NCBI RefSeq assembly: GCF_000264905.1
Contig: NW_006763144.1
Coordinates: 1 to 64,000, forward strand
DNA from: Stereum hirsutum FP-91666 SS1
Taxonomy: Eukaryota; Basidiomycota; Agaricomycetes; Russulales; Stereaceae
DNA: 64,000 nt
Reading direction: 5' to 3'
A model generated the notes under the pieces. That model made no database searches and was not told where the DNA came from. It was given only the letters and a program-made list of their open reading frames with translations. Numbering within the stretch: position 1 is the stretch's first letter; every line of letters begins with the position of its first letter. Below are positions 22,189 through 34,327 of this stretch, piece after piece. A program made the translations under genes and the position numbers.

Positions 22189-23328
22189 GACGGATGGTCT
22201 TCGTTAACCGTCTTCCCCTTGCGTCCAATTGCAGGCTGTCTTGCAATATTTTTTGTTCCTTGACATGGCTATTGACGGTATCGATATCAGGCACGCCAGG
22301 GTCGTTTCATCCGAGTGGAGGTCACCACGCCTTGAACTGTCCTCGAGATCTGATCGCCGAACGACTGATCTGTCGTCATTTGAGGCATTTCACCGATTTG
22401 GCATGGATATCCCCTGGTTTCCTAGGGACCGCCAGGCACGATGTTCGCGGCCCGTCTTTTCATTATGGGTGGTTCAATGGCAATTCAATGGACTGAATCA
22501 GAGTCCTTTTGGCTCGACGTTCATATGTTGGCTTGTTGAACGCGATGCTGGGTCTTAAAGATGCACTCGCGCGCATAGCTTCATGGCCTGGTCATTTGAG
22601 TTGTCTCGTCGCGTTTCCTGATCCTTCTTCAAGCTCCGATCCAGCCCGTTTCTACATACACATTCACAGTATCATAAACACTACCCTGCACGTCGTCGTC
22701 TGTTCCGACCTCCGCATACTGCGCACTTACGACCCACATAGTCCTGAACGCTCGGATGTTGCTCCTCGGTATGTTCTCGCAGCGAAAGATCAGAGGTTGC
22801 AGATGCGACAGCATACCCTAGAATACCAAGCCAACCGCGCAGCATTCATGGATGCACCTGTCCTTCAACTTTTCCTGGCCTCGTTCTGGAACTTGTCAGT
22901 TTGTTTTCGGTCGCTATTTAGTATGTTTCCGTTGACAACCGCGGTTCAAGATGATGGTCCATGATACTAGGTCACACATGGGCACCATTCCATCGCACTG
23001 AATCATCACTCTAGACCATGCTCGCTGACAATTGTCGAGGTGCACGACGCCGGAAGTATATAAGGACTGAGGACGCTCGACATTCGATTTTCCTCATCAA
23101 ATTTTCTGTTTCTCGTTTGTTCGCCTCCGCTGGTCTTATCCTCCGCCACTTTGTTGTGGCTGTTGGCTGTACCTGACGACTTGCTAGTCGAGTCTCCTTA
23201 CCTTCATTTTCCATTCACATTCATTTTCTGCTCCTGCGTCCGCAACTGCTGTCTGTCTTCGACCCAGCACACCTTGATCAGCCGCATCTGTCACTTCAAT
23301 TTACACAAGACACTTCTCGATATCAACT
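22189..23328. other. Intergenic region with the AA9 promoter
   Basis: About 1.1 kb with no recognised gene. ORFs of 100-150 codons here lack domains and introns and are not supported. The right third is the AA9 promoter and a long pyrimidine-rich leader. Confidence 0.5.
23057..23064 (+). promoter_or_regulatory. Candidate TATA box of the AA9 LPMO gene
   Basis: TATATAAG about 270 bp upstream of the AA9 ATG; the distance implies a long leader, possibly with an intron. It is a strong match to the consensus. Confidence 0.5.
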
Positions 23329-25433
23329 ATGTTTGTATTCAAGTCTGCGGCTCAGGCTGGCGCTGTTCTGGCTTTCGCACAACTCGTGCGTGGACACGGC
23401 TATGTCCAGTGAGTTCTCCCTCCAGGCCGTATTCTTGTGATGGAGGTCTCATACTCACGGGATCTGTTGCGTGAATAAAGGGAGCTTACTGTCGGTGGTA
23501 CGGATTACACTGGCTACCTTCCTTACAACGACCCTTACACCACCCCGTATGTACCCCCTCCCCTCTACCGTCCGCAGGGAAGCTAAACCAGTTCGCGCGT
23601 TCCTTCAGAACTCCCACTCGGATCGTCAGGTCTTTCACCAGCAACGGTAAGACATTTACCTCCTCGTCGTATACTGCAGATACCTGACGGTTGGAATCGT
23701 ACTACAGGTCCTGTTGCTGACTTCACGACCGACACAATCACATGTAACGACGGTGGAGACACCGCCGCTGGCGCTAGCGCCACTGTAGCCGCTGGTGACC
23801 AGGTAGAGTTCTTCTGGACCGCCTGGCCTTCCTCCGTAAGTGCACAATATTGTCGAGTTTGGTGCTTTTCAGCTAATGTATCTCGGACCGTCACGTAGCA
23901 TGAGGGTCCTACCATGACCTACATGGCCAAGTGTGACTCCGACGACTGCTCAACTTTCTCCGGACAGGATGTAAGCCGTTGACCCATCGACGCACCGTCC
24001 TTTCCTAGCTCACCTTTCTTTCGTTCTCAGGGAGACGTCTGGTTTAAGATTGACCACGCTGGTCTCAATGATGACCTCACCTGGGCTTCTGACACCCTCA
24101 TTGCCAACAACGTAAGTTCGTCACCCTGTGGTTTTTCACGTTAGTCTCAATATTCTCGTCCACAGAACTCCTGGACCGTGACCATCCCCGACGACATCGC
24201 ACCTGGTGGCTACCTCCTTCGCCACGAGCTTTTGGCACTCCATGGTGCCAGCACTGTTCTTGGTGCTCAATTCTACCCTATGTGCGCCCAGCTCGTCGTC
24301 ACCGGCAGCGGTACCGCCGAGCCCTCTGGTGTAGCCTTGCCCGGTGCCTACGCCACTGATGACCCTGGTATGTTTTCTTCATTCTTTACCGGAGCTCATC
24401 CATTCACGCTATTGTACAGGTATCCTCATCAACATCTACTATCCCACGGTGACCAGCTACGACATCCCTGGTGAGTATCTATTCATGTGAAATTTTGGGT
24501 AGACGTTGACCGTGAAGTGTGCTGTAATTAGGTCCTACTGTGTATACCGCAGGTGGATCCACCGGTTCAACCGCTGCCGCTAGCTCATCCACTGCTGCAG
24601 CCTCTAGTGCCGCCACATCCGCCGCCGCATCCGCCGCCACATCCGCTGTCACTTCAGCCGCTACATCTGCCAGTGTCACGTCGGTCGCAAGCTCATCTGC
24701 CTCTGCCTCCAGTGCTACTGTCACCTCTGCCGCCACCTCATCCAGTGCCGTTGCCGCCGTTTCAAGCTCAGCCTCTGGTGACGCTTCTGCCTGCCCCGTC
24801 CCATCTTCATCCGCATCGTCCGCTGCTGCCACCGTTACGTCGGCCTCTTCCGCCGCCGCCATTACGAGCTCTAAGGTAGAAACTAGCGTCAAGGCTTCGT
24901 CGAGCGCCGCAGCGACGACTTCTGTCGCCAGCTCCATTATCTCCTCTTCCGCAAGACCCACTGCAGCAGCATCATCCTCTGCTGCGGGTGACGCTGGCTC
25001 CTGTCCTGCCCCATCCGCCTCAGCCTCCGCCTCCGCCTCAGCCTCTTCCGTCACTGGTAAGACCAGTGCAGCGACTTCCGCTGCAGCCTCTGCTGTAACC
25101 AGCAAAGCCAGCGCATCTGGGTTCACGACCGTCAAGAAGAGCTCCTCTGCCGTCGCAGCCAGTTCTTCTGCTGCAGCAAGCGCAGTTACCAGCGCGAAGA
25201 CTTCGACGACTGCCGTCGCAGCTTCCGCTACCGCCTCTGCGTCCGCATCCTCAGTCTCAGACGCGTCCGCTTGCTCCGCTTCGACGTCGGCGACTGCTTC
25301 AGCGGCCGTCAAGAAGCGGAACCCGGTCAGGGAGAATGCGGCGGCGAAGAAGAGGAAGGCTGTTAGAGAGCTTGATGCGATGGAGCGTCTGAAGAGGAAC
25401 GGGAAGCTGGGGAGGTCGATTTTGAGGAAGTAG
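23329..25433 (+). CDS. AA9 lytic polysaccharide monooxygenase with long Ser/Ala-rich, basic-ended tail
   Basis: A secreted copper monooxygenase that oxidatively cleaves cellulose or related glucans. A signal peptide ends before HGYV, so the mature N-terminus is the His of the copper brace. The second brace His is in HEGPTMTYMAKC, right after an intron, and QFYPMCAQLVV supplies the Gln and axial Tyr. GGYLLRHELLALHGA is the typical AA9 block. About nine exons, many very short (23329-23408, 23481-23547 and so on). After the catalytic domain (to about 24540) comes a roughly 297-residue tail instead of a CBM1. It is dominated by Ser and Ala, has three spaced Cys modules (DASACPVPS, DAGSCPAPS, DASACSAS), and ends in a Lys/Arg-rich helix-like segment. 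The tail is probably disordered and O-glycosylated. Confidence 0.93.
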
Positions 25434-25955
25434 AGTTTTTTGTGGTGGTCTCGCCAATTGTGGCTCTTGATTGGGTCTTCTTCGTTGTCTTCTCCCCCTT
25501 TGTCTCACCTCTATTCTTTCCCGTTGTGCAAGGCCACGAGCGTTTTCCATTATTTAAATTTTGTGGCGTAGAAGTAGCATGCTACTCGTTGTACAATGTA
25601 GTGTACCCTCGCTGGCAATCGATAGCTGGTCCTCCATAACTGCAACAGAGTACTTATCCGTGAATAAGGCCATAACACGTATCCAAATAAACGCAAGCAT
25701 TTGAACATCCAGTCCATGAGATGAGAACCATGAGCCCAGACGACAGCGAATAGATCGCGAAAAAGATACAGCAGATATTCATTCTTGCGAAGGTAAAATA
25801 CATACAATCAAAGCAAGCGCGTGACTTCCAGTTTCCATAACCTGCGATCAAACTAAATCATAATGAAACCGTCCATCATCTACCGTAACGATACGGAAGC
25901 CCACCCCCAAACGACCTCTATCACAACGCGAACGAGCCCCACCACGTCACCCGAC
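25434..25955. other. Convergent 3' region between AA9 and PEPCK
   Basis: About 520 bp. It holds 3' UTRs of two convergent genes and no supported ORF. Confidence 0.6.
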
Positions 25956-28121
25956 TCAAGCCTTGATCTGCGGCCCAGCCAACCTCACCTTCTCCTCCAC
26001 ATCCTTCTCATACAGCGCGAACGCCTTCACGAACATCCCCGCCAGCTTCTTCACCTCCTTCTCGAACGCAGCCCTATCGGGCCACGCGAGGCTCGGGTTC
26101 AACAGCTCGCGAGGAACGCCCTCGAGGCCGGTCGGGATCGAGAGGTTGAAGGTCTCGAAGGTCTCGAAGTTGGCCTTGGCGAGCTCGCCGGAGTGGACGG
26201 CGTCGACGATGGCGCGGGTGTACTTGAGCGGGCAACGCTTGCCTGTGCCGTACTTTCCGCCTGTCCAGCCGGTGTTGATGAGCCAGCAGTCGACGTTGTG
26301 CTTGGCCATACGCTCGGCGAGCATCTCGGCGTAGCGGCCGGGCTGGAGTGAGATGTCAGGGAGAGAACTAGGATGGAGATAGAGAAGAGAAGACGTACGT
26401 GAAGGACGATGAAGGGAGCGCTGTAGCAGGTAGAGAAGGTGGGGATGGGCTCTAGAACACCGTCCTCGGTACCTGGTGTTTTCCTGAAAAACGATAAGCA
26501 AGTGTGGCAGCTCCAAAAAACAGAAGAATAACTCACGAGGTATAACCGGCCAAGAAGTGGTAGCTGGCCTGCTCTGGTGTGAGCTTGCTCACAGGGGGAA
26601 GAACACCGAACGCGTCGCATGTCAACATGATGATGTTCTTCGGTTGTGAGTCGACCGAGCAAGGGATCCTAGCGTTGGGGATGTACTCGATCGGGTACGC
26701 GCACCGTGTGTTCTCGGTGATGCTGATATCGTCGTAGTCTGGTACCCTGGAGTTCGGGTTGTAGACGACGTTCTCGAGGATGGAGCCGAAGCGGATAGCG
26801 TTGAAAATCTCGGGCTCCTTCTCTGCGGAGAGGTTGATACACTTGGCGTAGCAGCCGCCCTCGATGTTGAAGACACCGGTGTCAGACCAGACGTGCTCGT
26901 CGTCGCCGATGAGGAGACGGTTAGGGTCGGCAGACAGTGTGGTCTTGCCGGTACCAGAGAGACCGAAGAAGAGAGTAACATCGCCCTTCTCCATACCGAC
27001 GTTGGCGGACGAGTGAAGGGAGAGCTGGCCAAACTTGACGGGCTGGAGATAATGCTGCAGTGAAGATTGGTGTCAGTTTGAAGACTTGATCAACTCGTGC
27101 GGCGAATTTACCATAACGGAGAATACGCCCTTCTTCATCTCACCGGCATACTCGGTTCCGAGAATAACCATCTCCATGCGCTTGAAATTGATCTCAACGG
27201 AGGTGGTTGAGCTCATGCCCTTGGTGAACCTATTTGCGGGGAACTGGCCAGCGTTGTAGATGATGAAGTCTGGCTCGCCGAAGGTGGCGAGTTCCTCTTC
27301 CGTTGGTCGGATGAGCATGTTGTTCTACACGCCACACTAGTGAGTAAGTACCCTAGAAAGGAAGGAGGAGAAACCTGGTCACGCGGGACGTACCATGAAG
27401 AGGGCATGATAGGCACGAGCGCAAATGACGCGGACCTTGATCCTGTACTTTGGGTCCCACTGGTGATAGGAGGTGTTAGCGACAGAATCAGAAGCAAAGT
27501 TTTGGAGCGATGTGGAGGATCGATGAAACTCACGCCAGCGTATCCGTCGAAAACGTAAACATTGTCGCGGGTGTTGAGGTAGTCAATAGCACGCTCGCGG
27601 TTGATCTCGAAGGTATCTGGAAGGAGAAAGCATTCACATACCCCAGGTTAGCTCTGCTGCCCACAAGGTCCGAGACAGAACAAAACAGTAGACTGACGTT
27701 CATCCATTTTGATGTTCACGCTGCCCCACCAGATATCATCCTTACTCGTCTCCTCGAATACGATACGTTTGTCCTTCGGAGACCGTCCGGTCTTCTTTCC
27801 AGAAAAGTTGATGAGTGCGCCTGAAGAGGAAATGATGGCACCCTCATTCCGGATGGCGTCCTCGTAAAGCAGAGCCACGGGTGCATTCCTCTTGAGCGTG
27901 ATCTTGTCCATGTCGAAACCAGCCTGCGAGAAGTACTCGATGTCCTGGCCGATGACTGTAGTGCAAATCGATGAGTTCAACGTTTCGCAAGTCGAATAGG
28001 GGAAGCGGATGGAAAAGTGAGACATACGGTTTGACAGTTGCTCATTGTCGAAAGCTTGAGCATAGTTCTTGTGAAGGATGTGTGGGGTAACGTAGGGGGT
28101 CATTGAAGGTGGGAACACCAT
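25956..28121 (-). CDS. PCK1: Phosphoenolpyruvate carboxykinase (ATP)
   Basis: Converts oxaloacetate plus ATP to phosphoenolpyruvate, the committed step of gluconeogenesis in the cytosol. The first ATG at 28121 begins [19 protein letters not shown]. Conserved blocks in order: [20 protein letters not shown] (substrate Arg), [40 protein letters not shown], the kinase-1a P-loop [30 protein letters not shown] (metal-binding Asp and the following loop), [14 protein letters not shown], and [22 protein letters not shown]. The C-terminal exon ends GPQIKA-stop at 25956. About eight exons with 50-100 bp introns. All catalytic motifs are intact. The length, about 550 residues, fits the ATP-dependent fungal class. 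Expression is expected to be glucose-repressed from family knowledge; no control element was confirmed. Confidence 0.96.
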
Positions 28122-31100
28122 GATGGGCTATGAGATGCAATCCGATGAGTATATTTTCTCGACATGTTTGCTGAAGGTAGATCGCGAGACCAATATTTTG
28201 CACGTCGCGAAAAATGTCCTAAAAACAACGATAAATTGACAGATACGAACCTGGACGTATATTTGATAGCGAGTTGGTAGCTGTTTGACTTTTGCAAACG
28301 TTGAATGATGGCGGGGAAGAAAGGAGCGCAGTGGGGAACGGAAGAAGGGGGTCTTTCGGCGCGGTAATATAGCCTGCAGCATAGGCTTTCCTATTTCGTC
28401 ATTCGGTCGGGGCAAATCACGAGCCCAAAGTCCGTCCCGACCTCCCCCGCAAAATACAAACCGCGGGACACCGATAGGCGGAAAAGACACGGAAAATGGA
28501 AGGGCGAAGACGACGGCAAGAGCTAGTCAGGAGCGATTCGGGCAGTGTAGACGTTCATGAGGGGAGCGAGGGAGTCCTTTCTCTTACGCGAACCCATGCT
28601 CTCCAGCAACGGCGGATGGCCGCACATTCCTCCTTTGGTAATGTTCATCATCATGAAGCGTCACGTGGCGCGCATTCCTGCGAGGATGCGCCATTGCCAG
28701 CGCGGTGGGGGAGGCGCTTTCTCTCCTCTAGGATCTGCTTCATTGTCTTCACATTCTCTCGCTGTTTTTCGGGTAGATTTTATTAACTCTGGATTCGCCT
28801 CTCCGCAACGGAGGTGTCGGACCTCTGGTGGACCGATCTGGAGATCAACACCCGCTCTGTGAGTAGAGAGTCACCGATTTAGACGTATCAGATCGACATG
28901 GTACCCTCAACCCCCCCCGCTCTTAGTACCGTCAGCTTGGGTATGCTTCACAACGACTGATCTGGACCTAATCTATAGCTACCCTTATGGCTGGCCGCAG
29001 TAAATTTTAACATATGGGTGTTTTCTGGTACGTCATCTATCTCGCCACATTGAACTTCGCCGCGCCCTCCCGTATCCCTTTCATGCTCCATTTATAGTTG
29101 TAGGACATACAGGATCGACCGACGTTTGCACTCAGGTTCTCAAGGTCTATATATAACACATATCCGTAAGATCAAGCTCGAAGTTTACTATCTTACTCCA
29201 ATTCTCGCCCGCAGAGGATACGATCGCTGTGAGATAACACTAGATCCCCCATCGCAACTCGTCAGGTGAGTCTCTCAATCTGTTATTCCCTCCTGCATCA
29301 CAAAACGAACCCTCCTTGTTGGTTCTGGGTCGGACACGTTCACACGAGTTTCCACCAGGATAAACGTCGGGCAGCGGTCCGGTTCTATGGCTACTGTAAC
29401 CAGTACGGTCGCGAGCGATGCTCCGCTGCAGATATTGTTCTACAGGCTAGCCGAGCAACTGCAGTTGATATCTGTTGATATTCAAGTGTCTGCTCTACGT
29501 CATTTTGCATGTTTCCAGCCGCGATGAGTAGATCACCCCTGCCGTTGGCTCTTTTTCCTCCACTCACCCACCTGGCCTGGTTATCTCGCAGAAGGAAGCG
29601 AGTGTTTGCTTCGTCGTCTGCATCCGAGGCTCAAATGTTCTCGATATTTATAGGGGCCTTCCCGAGCTTCTCTGCGCCGAAAATTTAGGTCCCAGGACGC
29701 AAATGCTGAGCTTGATTGGTTGAAGCGCCGCCCATCGATCAACTGCTCATAGTCGATAGATATTCCTCGATGTCAATGACCACTGCTATTTAGTGATATA
29801 TGCACATGCGATTCCCAAGGCAGTCAGTGCGATGGGTGCCTCTTGTGCCTTGCTCTTCATAATATGGCAACCTTTAGGACCTATGAGTTCCTGTGAGCTA
29901 CGCCCCGGTGTCGATGGAAGTCCAGATCAGCTTAGTGCTAACTATCACCTCTCAAGAGGCTTTCGAACACTCTCGAAGTGCTCCGACCTCCGCTTCATAA
30001 TTAGACGTGTAGACCAGATTTGTCGTCCATCGAATTACTGGCCGCAGTGATTGGACGTCTACGTGCTCTTTTCTCATTGATTTTCTTGTCCGAGTCGGTG
30101 TGTAGCGCGCCTCAAATAAACCTTCTTCCTGCAACTTCTTGCACTTATAGGCATATCTCAACCTGTGTGCCATGAGTTCCAGCAATATCTATTACTTCAC
30201 TTTCGGTATCCCTATCGTTTGATTGCACTTTCGTTGTATCGCATTTCAATGACATTCCGTGTGGCGTAGCTGGTGCCACAGCTGTTCATCTGCTAAAAGT
30301 CGACCTCCTCGTTTCCTCATTCCAGTGGTATATCCGCCTCCATACTCTCGTGCTATCGACGTCATATGCAAGCGATGGTGCGTCCCTTTCGTGCGCAGGT
30401 TTACCTCTCTTGTACCTCTCAGAAGCGGAGAACTAACGGTCCGCAAGGGCCGCCATTTCATTCCGTGTTTTTCCGATTGCTTCCCGACGTGTCCCTTCGG
30501 TCTTCCCTTCAGCTCTGGTGGGACTCCGCCACTAATTCGTCAACATCTTTGGGCACAGGTAAGGTACTAGAAGGCTGCATTTGGTCTCTGAAAGCTATAA
30601 TCTTGAACCCAAAAGGTCCTGTGATCCTTCGGACTACGAAGGCCGAAGGGATTCGAAGAGAGGCTGTTTTACGCACCCAGACATCTTGCACACGACCAGT
30701 GGTATGCGTTATTTTACTCTGCGAGGCTCTCAGGAACGCGCGAGCAAAACTCAGGTTTATCGCCTTGATTGCCACACATCCGGGAGTAACCATTCGGCAA
30801 CCACGCTTCCCCCTAACTTATGCATTTGTGAACCATCCCGAGAGACGCGCACACGACCAAATCTCTGTTTACACATGCGATGACTGACTGTTGTCTTCCT
30901 CCTTCAACCCTTTGTCAAGCCTCCTGGTGTCGCGGGACTTTACACGTGAATGCGGCGCTCCGCCTACTTATTGGAGCTAGTTTCGTCTGGTGCTGGTCTA
31001 GTTTTTAAGCTTTGCTTGGAGGGACGAGGCTCTGATATATAAGAGATGTGGACGAACACAGAGGTGAGGAAAACCCTGTATCTTTTGCTGCGCGGTTGAT

Positions 31101-31152
31101 CGTCTTCCCCTCCCCACGTCCTTGAAATCCACCCCGAAACGATCTTCACGAG
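28122..31152. other. 3-kb gene-poor region
   Basis: The left end is the PEPCK promoter. No recognised gene lies within. The longest ORF, 173 codons at 30366-30887 on the plus strand, and a 94-codon antisense ORF there lack domains, clear introns or typical codon use. No terminal repeats or transposase remains were seen. Confidence 0.45.
31036..31043 (+). promoter_or_regulatory. Candidate TATA box of the GNAT gene
   Basis: TATATAAG, 117 bp upstream of the GNAT start codon; good consensus and spacing. Confidence 0.5.
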
Positions 31153-31915
31153 ATGTCTTCTCCATTGTCGACTTACTCTACCTTGTCGGATGGCCAGCAA
31201 GTCCTGATACGCCATCTTTCATCGAAAGACATCCCTCGCATTCGCGAGATGCACGTACGCAACTGTTCTGATGTCTTATTTTCCTCGTATTCGGACTAAT
31301 TTTCACCCACAGAGTTCTATCTTGGGTCTCAACCTTCCCAGCTCATTCTACCAGCAACTTCTCCTTCATCCCACCCGTCTCTGCCTCGTTGCCGTTCCCT
31401 TCTCCTCCTCCCCATCCCTCCATCACACCGTTGAGAACCACGGCGAGCCAGTCGCTTTCATCACCACTGCCCTCCATGTCCCTACCAACGATCTCTCTCT
31501 TTCCCTCCGATCCACGACCACATCCCTCAAGTCTCGTCGCTCAGCATCCGAGAACGCGGTAGAGATGCACGTCCTGACCATCGGCGTCTCGCCCGCTTTC
31601 AGGCGCCAACATCTCGCCACTCGTCTCCTTAAAGAAGCAGTCCGTGCTATCCACACACAAGCGCGTGTGGCGGCTCAGATGCCCGTGATCGCACAATGCT
31701 CCTTGGACAATGTCGTAGAGGATGACGAATATGCAGAGAGCGAAGTTTGGGGCAAGGAGATGAACGTTACTGTTCATCTTCCCGCTGCGGATGTGGAGGG
31801 GAGGAAGTTCTGGGAAGGAATCGGGTTGAAAGAGCAGGGTGGAGTGCGACTTCCTGATGCGAGAGCTGGGCCGTGGAGAGATTCTGTGAGGGTTACTGGG
31901 CGCGTCGCTGCTTGA
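31153..31915 (+). CDS. GNAT-family N-acetyltransferase
   Basis: Transfers acetyl from acetyl-CoA to an amine, probably a protein N-terminus or small amine. Two exons (31153-31254 and 31313-31915) splice in frame to 234 residues. The N-terminal strand-helix is VLIRHLSSKDIPRIREMH, followed by LGLNLPSSFYQQLL, which resembles the substrate-loop region of the Naa50/Naa60 group. The acetyl-CoA motif A is HVLTIGVSPAFRRQHLATRL, where the usual central Gly of the R/Q-x-x-G-x-G/A loop is His. The final part has the EGRKFWEGIGLKEQ helix-strand typical of GNATs. The substitution might weaken CoA binding or reflect a divergent family. Naa50/Naa60 kinship is a guess from the N-terminal pattern. Confidence 0.85.
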
Positions 31916-32881
31916 TGCGATGACTGACGTTATCTCCAATCCGCGACTAATCATGCATTGTCTTGTTGATGCTTTACTACTGCAGGTTGGTCAGTGATTA
32001 CAATCCTACGACCTTTGGGGATACTTATTGTTCGTAAATGACTGGTGATGCAGCGCTTGTTTCTTTGCATGATTGTCTGTTCCTTTGCACCTCTGAAGAA
32101 CGATGTGCTATTTTAGTACAATTCTAAATACGCCTGTTCTCGCACCATGTATTCTGGTCGTCTCTTTCCTTTCCTTTCCTGATCTTGCGGCCCGGAGACT
32201 CTAGACTTCGCCTCCTCTTCTTGCTCGTGTTTTTACCGTGCATCCTTTAGGCCTCTCCTTCATTGCTCGGTTTTGTTGATCTGCATATGCTTCTCGTGTG
32301 ATAATCGTTAAAAACGTGAAGAAGCTGCTCCAGCAGCCCCCGTGTCGCGTTAACTGCACGACGGTGAAGACCACCAATGGAAATTGAACTGCCCGTGGCA
32401 TTCAAGGCGCCTTGTTAAAGGTATGGCACAAAAAATATCTGCAGGGCTACATACAATAATACATGTATTATCTAGAGCACTTTATACCATAAGCTCGTCT
32501 CAACCTATACAGGACGATGCTTAATAGACGAAACGGTACATGAATTATGATGAATATTCATCCCATGATTCGTGGGCCACAAATGAGCGCTCTCGGGAAT
32601 CGCCGAGATAGTTCAAAGTCAGCCGATAGCGCCAGACACGCGTTCTCCGCGTCGCGTCGCGTTCTCTTTCCATCTTCGCCGTTTTTCCGCAATTCCCATA
32701 TCGCCCTCTTACTGTATCCTCAACCGCCTGACAGCATTATTAGTCATAGTTTTGCGCTCTCAATCTAACTTGTGCATACTCATCGCTTTAAGCTGCTGTT
32801 GGGTAGTCCCCCCTATTGGTGCACGGTGTTCTCTCGTATTCCAGTGGCGCATAGCTCTCAGGCGCAGAACTGACTCTCAAC
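31916..32881. other. Spacer, no gene seen
   Basis: About 970 bp. Short TTTCC repeats near 32164-32178. It includes the J-protein promoter. No coding exon recognised. Confidence 0.55.
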
Positions 32882-34327
32882 ATGGAGGACGAACCTTTGG
32901 CATCCGAGGAGGAGACTCAGAATAGGCCTGCTGCAGCAGACCGTACTTATACAGAATCAACGGACCTGTATGAAGTTCTGGGTGTTTCGAAAACTGCGAC
33001 CACCGCTGAAATCAAGGTGAGCGAAAACTGCTTGAGAAGACGGTATTCGTCTCCTAACACTACGAAACAAAGACAGCGTTCAGGGCCAAAGCTCTCGGGC
33101 ATCACCCGGACAAGAACATGGGGGCTGACGATGACTATGAGGGTTCCAATGAACGTTTCAGGCGAATCCGAGAAGCTTATGAGGTATGTCATTATCAACA
33201 TCTTCTCTTTGTAGAAGCTTGCCGGACTGACGTGTTGTAGATACTCACAGACGATAAAGTAAGATAAATGCATATCTGTCCATCACACTAACTAACAAAT
33301 ATTTTATCGCAGGAACGAGAGCAATATGACCGTGATCCAGCTGCTTTTGCGTCTACTGGCAACCGTGCTCAGGGCTCGAACGACGACGACGACAGTGACT
33401 GGTTCTCAGGCTGGAGCTTTGGGGGATCAGGTCCCAGACCTGCATCCCAATCGGTATGCTCGACACTCTACCAAGCGCATCCGTCTTATTTATGTGCTTC
33501 TCCCTCCTTTTAGTCTGGATGGCGTATGCCTCGACGTGCCCCCAATGAGATAGGTCGTCAGGATTTGTTTGACCTTATCCAACGGTTGGAGCTCAAACTC
33601 AAATCTGGAATTTCTTCTGACGTATGTTCATTCTCCTGCGCATTCTCTTTGAACATTCAGCGCGGTCTTTGACTTCTGACATCAATAGGAACGCTACCGT
33701 GTCATCGGCGCGTTTTTCGACACGCTCGCCAAAGACGACGCACGACAATCGAAACGGAACCTAAATCACTATCCTTCATATGGCGACGCTCACTCCGTGT
33801 GGTCACGCTCTGCCTGCACTAAAGAGGAATTGGCGGCGCTAGACACCCGAGCACCAGAGGTGTGCTACTTTTATGGTTTCTGGAATAAGTTTGTGTCGTC
33901 CAAAGGGTTCGAGTGGGTGATGAGATATGACGAGGAGTATTTCCATCAGTTCGGTAATGCACGGCTGGATAGGTATGTTTGCTTCTCCTCCTAAGCGACC
34001 TGAACGAACGAGCTTATGGCGTTCGACAGACACATTCGCAAGGAAAACAAAAGGGTTCAGGCAGTCTATCACAAAGAATTCAACGAGATTATCAGGGTAC
34101 GCATATTTGACCTTCCACTTACTTATTCTCAACAGTTTTGTCGTTCTTTCGGTCTTTAGGTTTACACCATGGTCCTGCGCGACTCTGACTCTCGTTATGA
34201 CGATCATTTGGCACGTATGGAACGAAGGCGCGCGTCCCCTTCGTACTCTGATGAGCTTGAGCGACAAAAGAAAAGGGAGAAGGAGAAGAAAAAGGAAAGG
34301 AAGAAACGCTCCAAGAGTAGCTGGTGA
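32882..34327 (+). CDS. J-domain co-chaperone, DNAJC21/Jjj1-related
   Basis: A co-chaperone that stimulates Hsp70 ATPase. The J domain starts at residue about 28 ([20 protein letters not shown]), is split by an intron at about 33016-33075, and continues [15 protein letters not shown] with the invariant HPD, then [21 protein letters not shown]. The middle carries [25 protein letters not shown] and [22 protein letters not shown], the same layout as Jjj1/DNAJC21 downstream of its J domain. The C-terminus is a Lys/Arg/Glu-rich tail ending KRSKSSW-stop at 34327. There are about seven exons. The C2H2 zinc fingers of Jjj1 are absent, so this is either a different subfamily or a shortened relative. 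Jjj1 acts in cytosolic 60S maturation; that role cannot be assumed here. Confidence 0.85.

Noticed and set aside
30366..30887. 173-codon plus-strand ORF in the 28-31 kb gap
   Set aside because: No recognisable domain or codon pattern, and an antisense ORF covers the same DNA.
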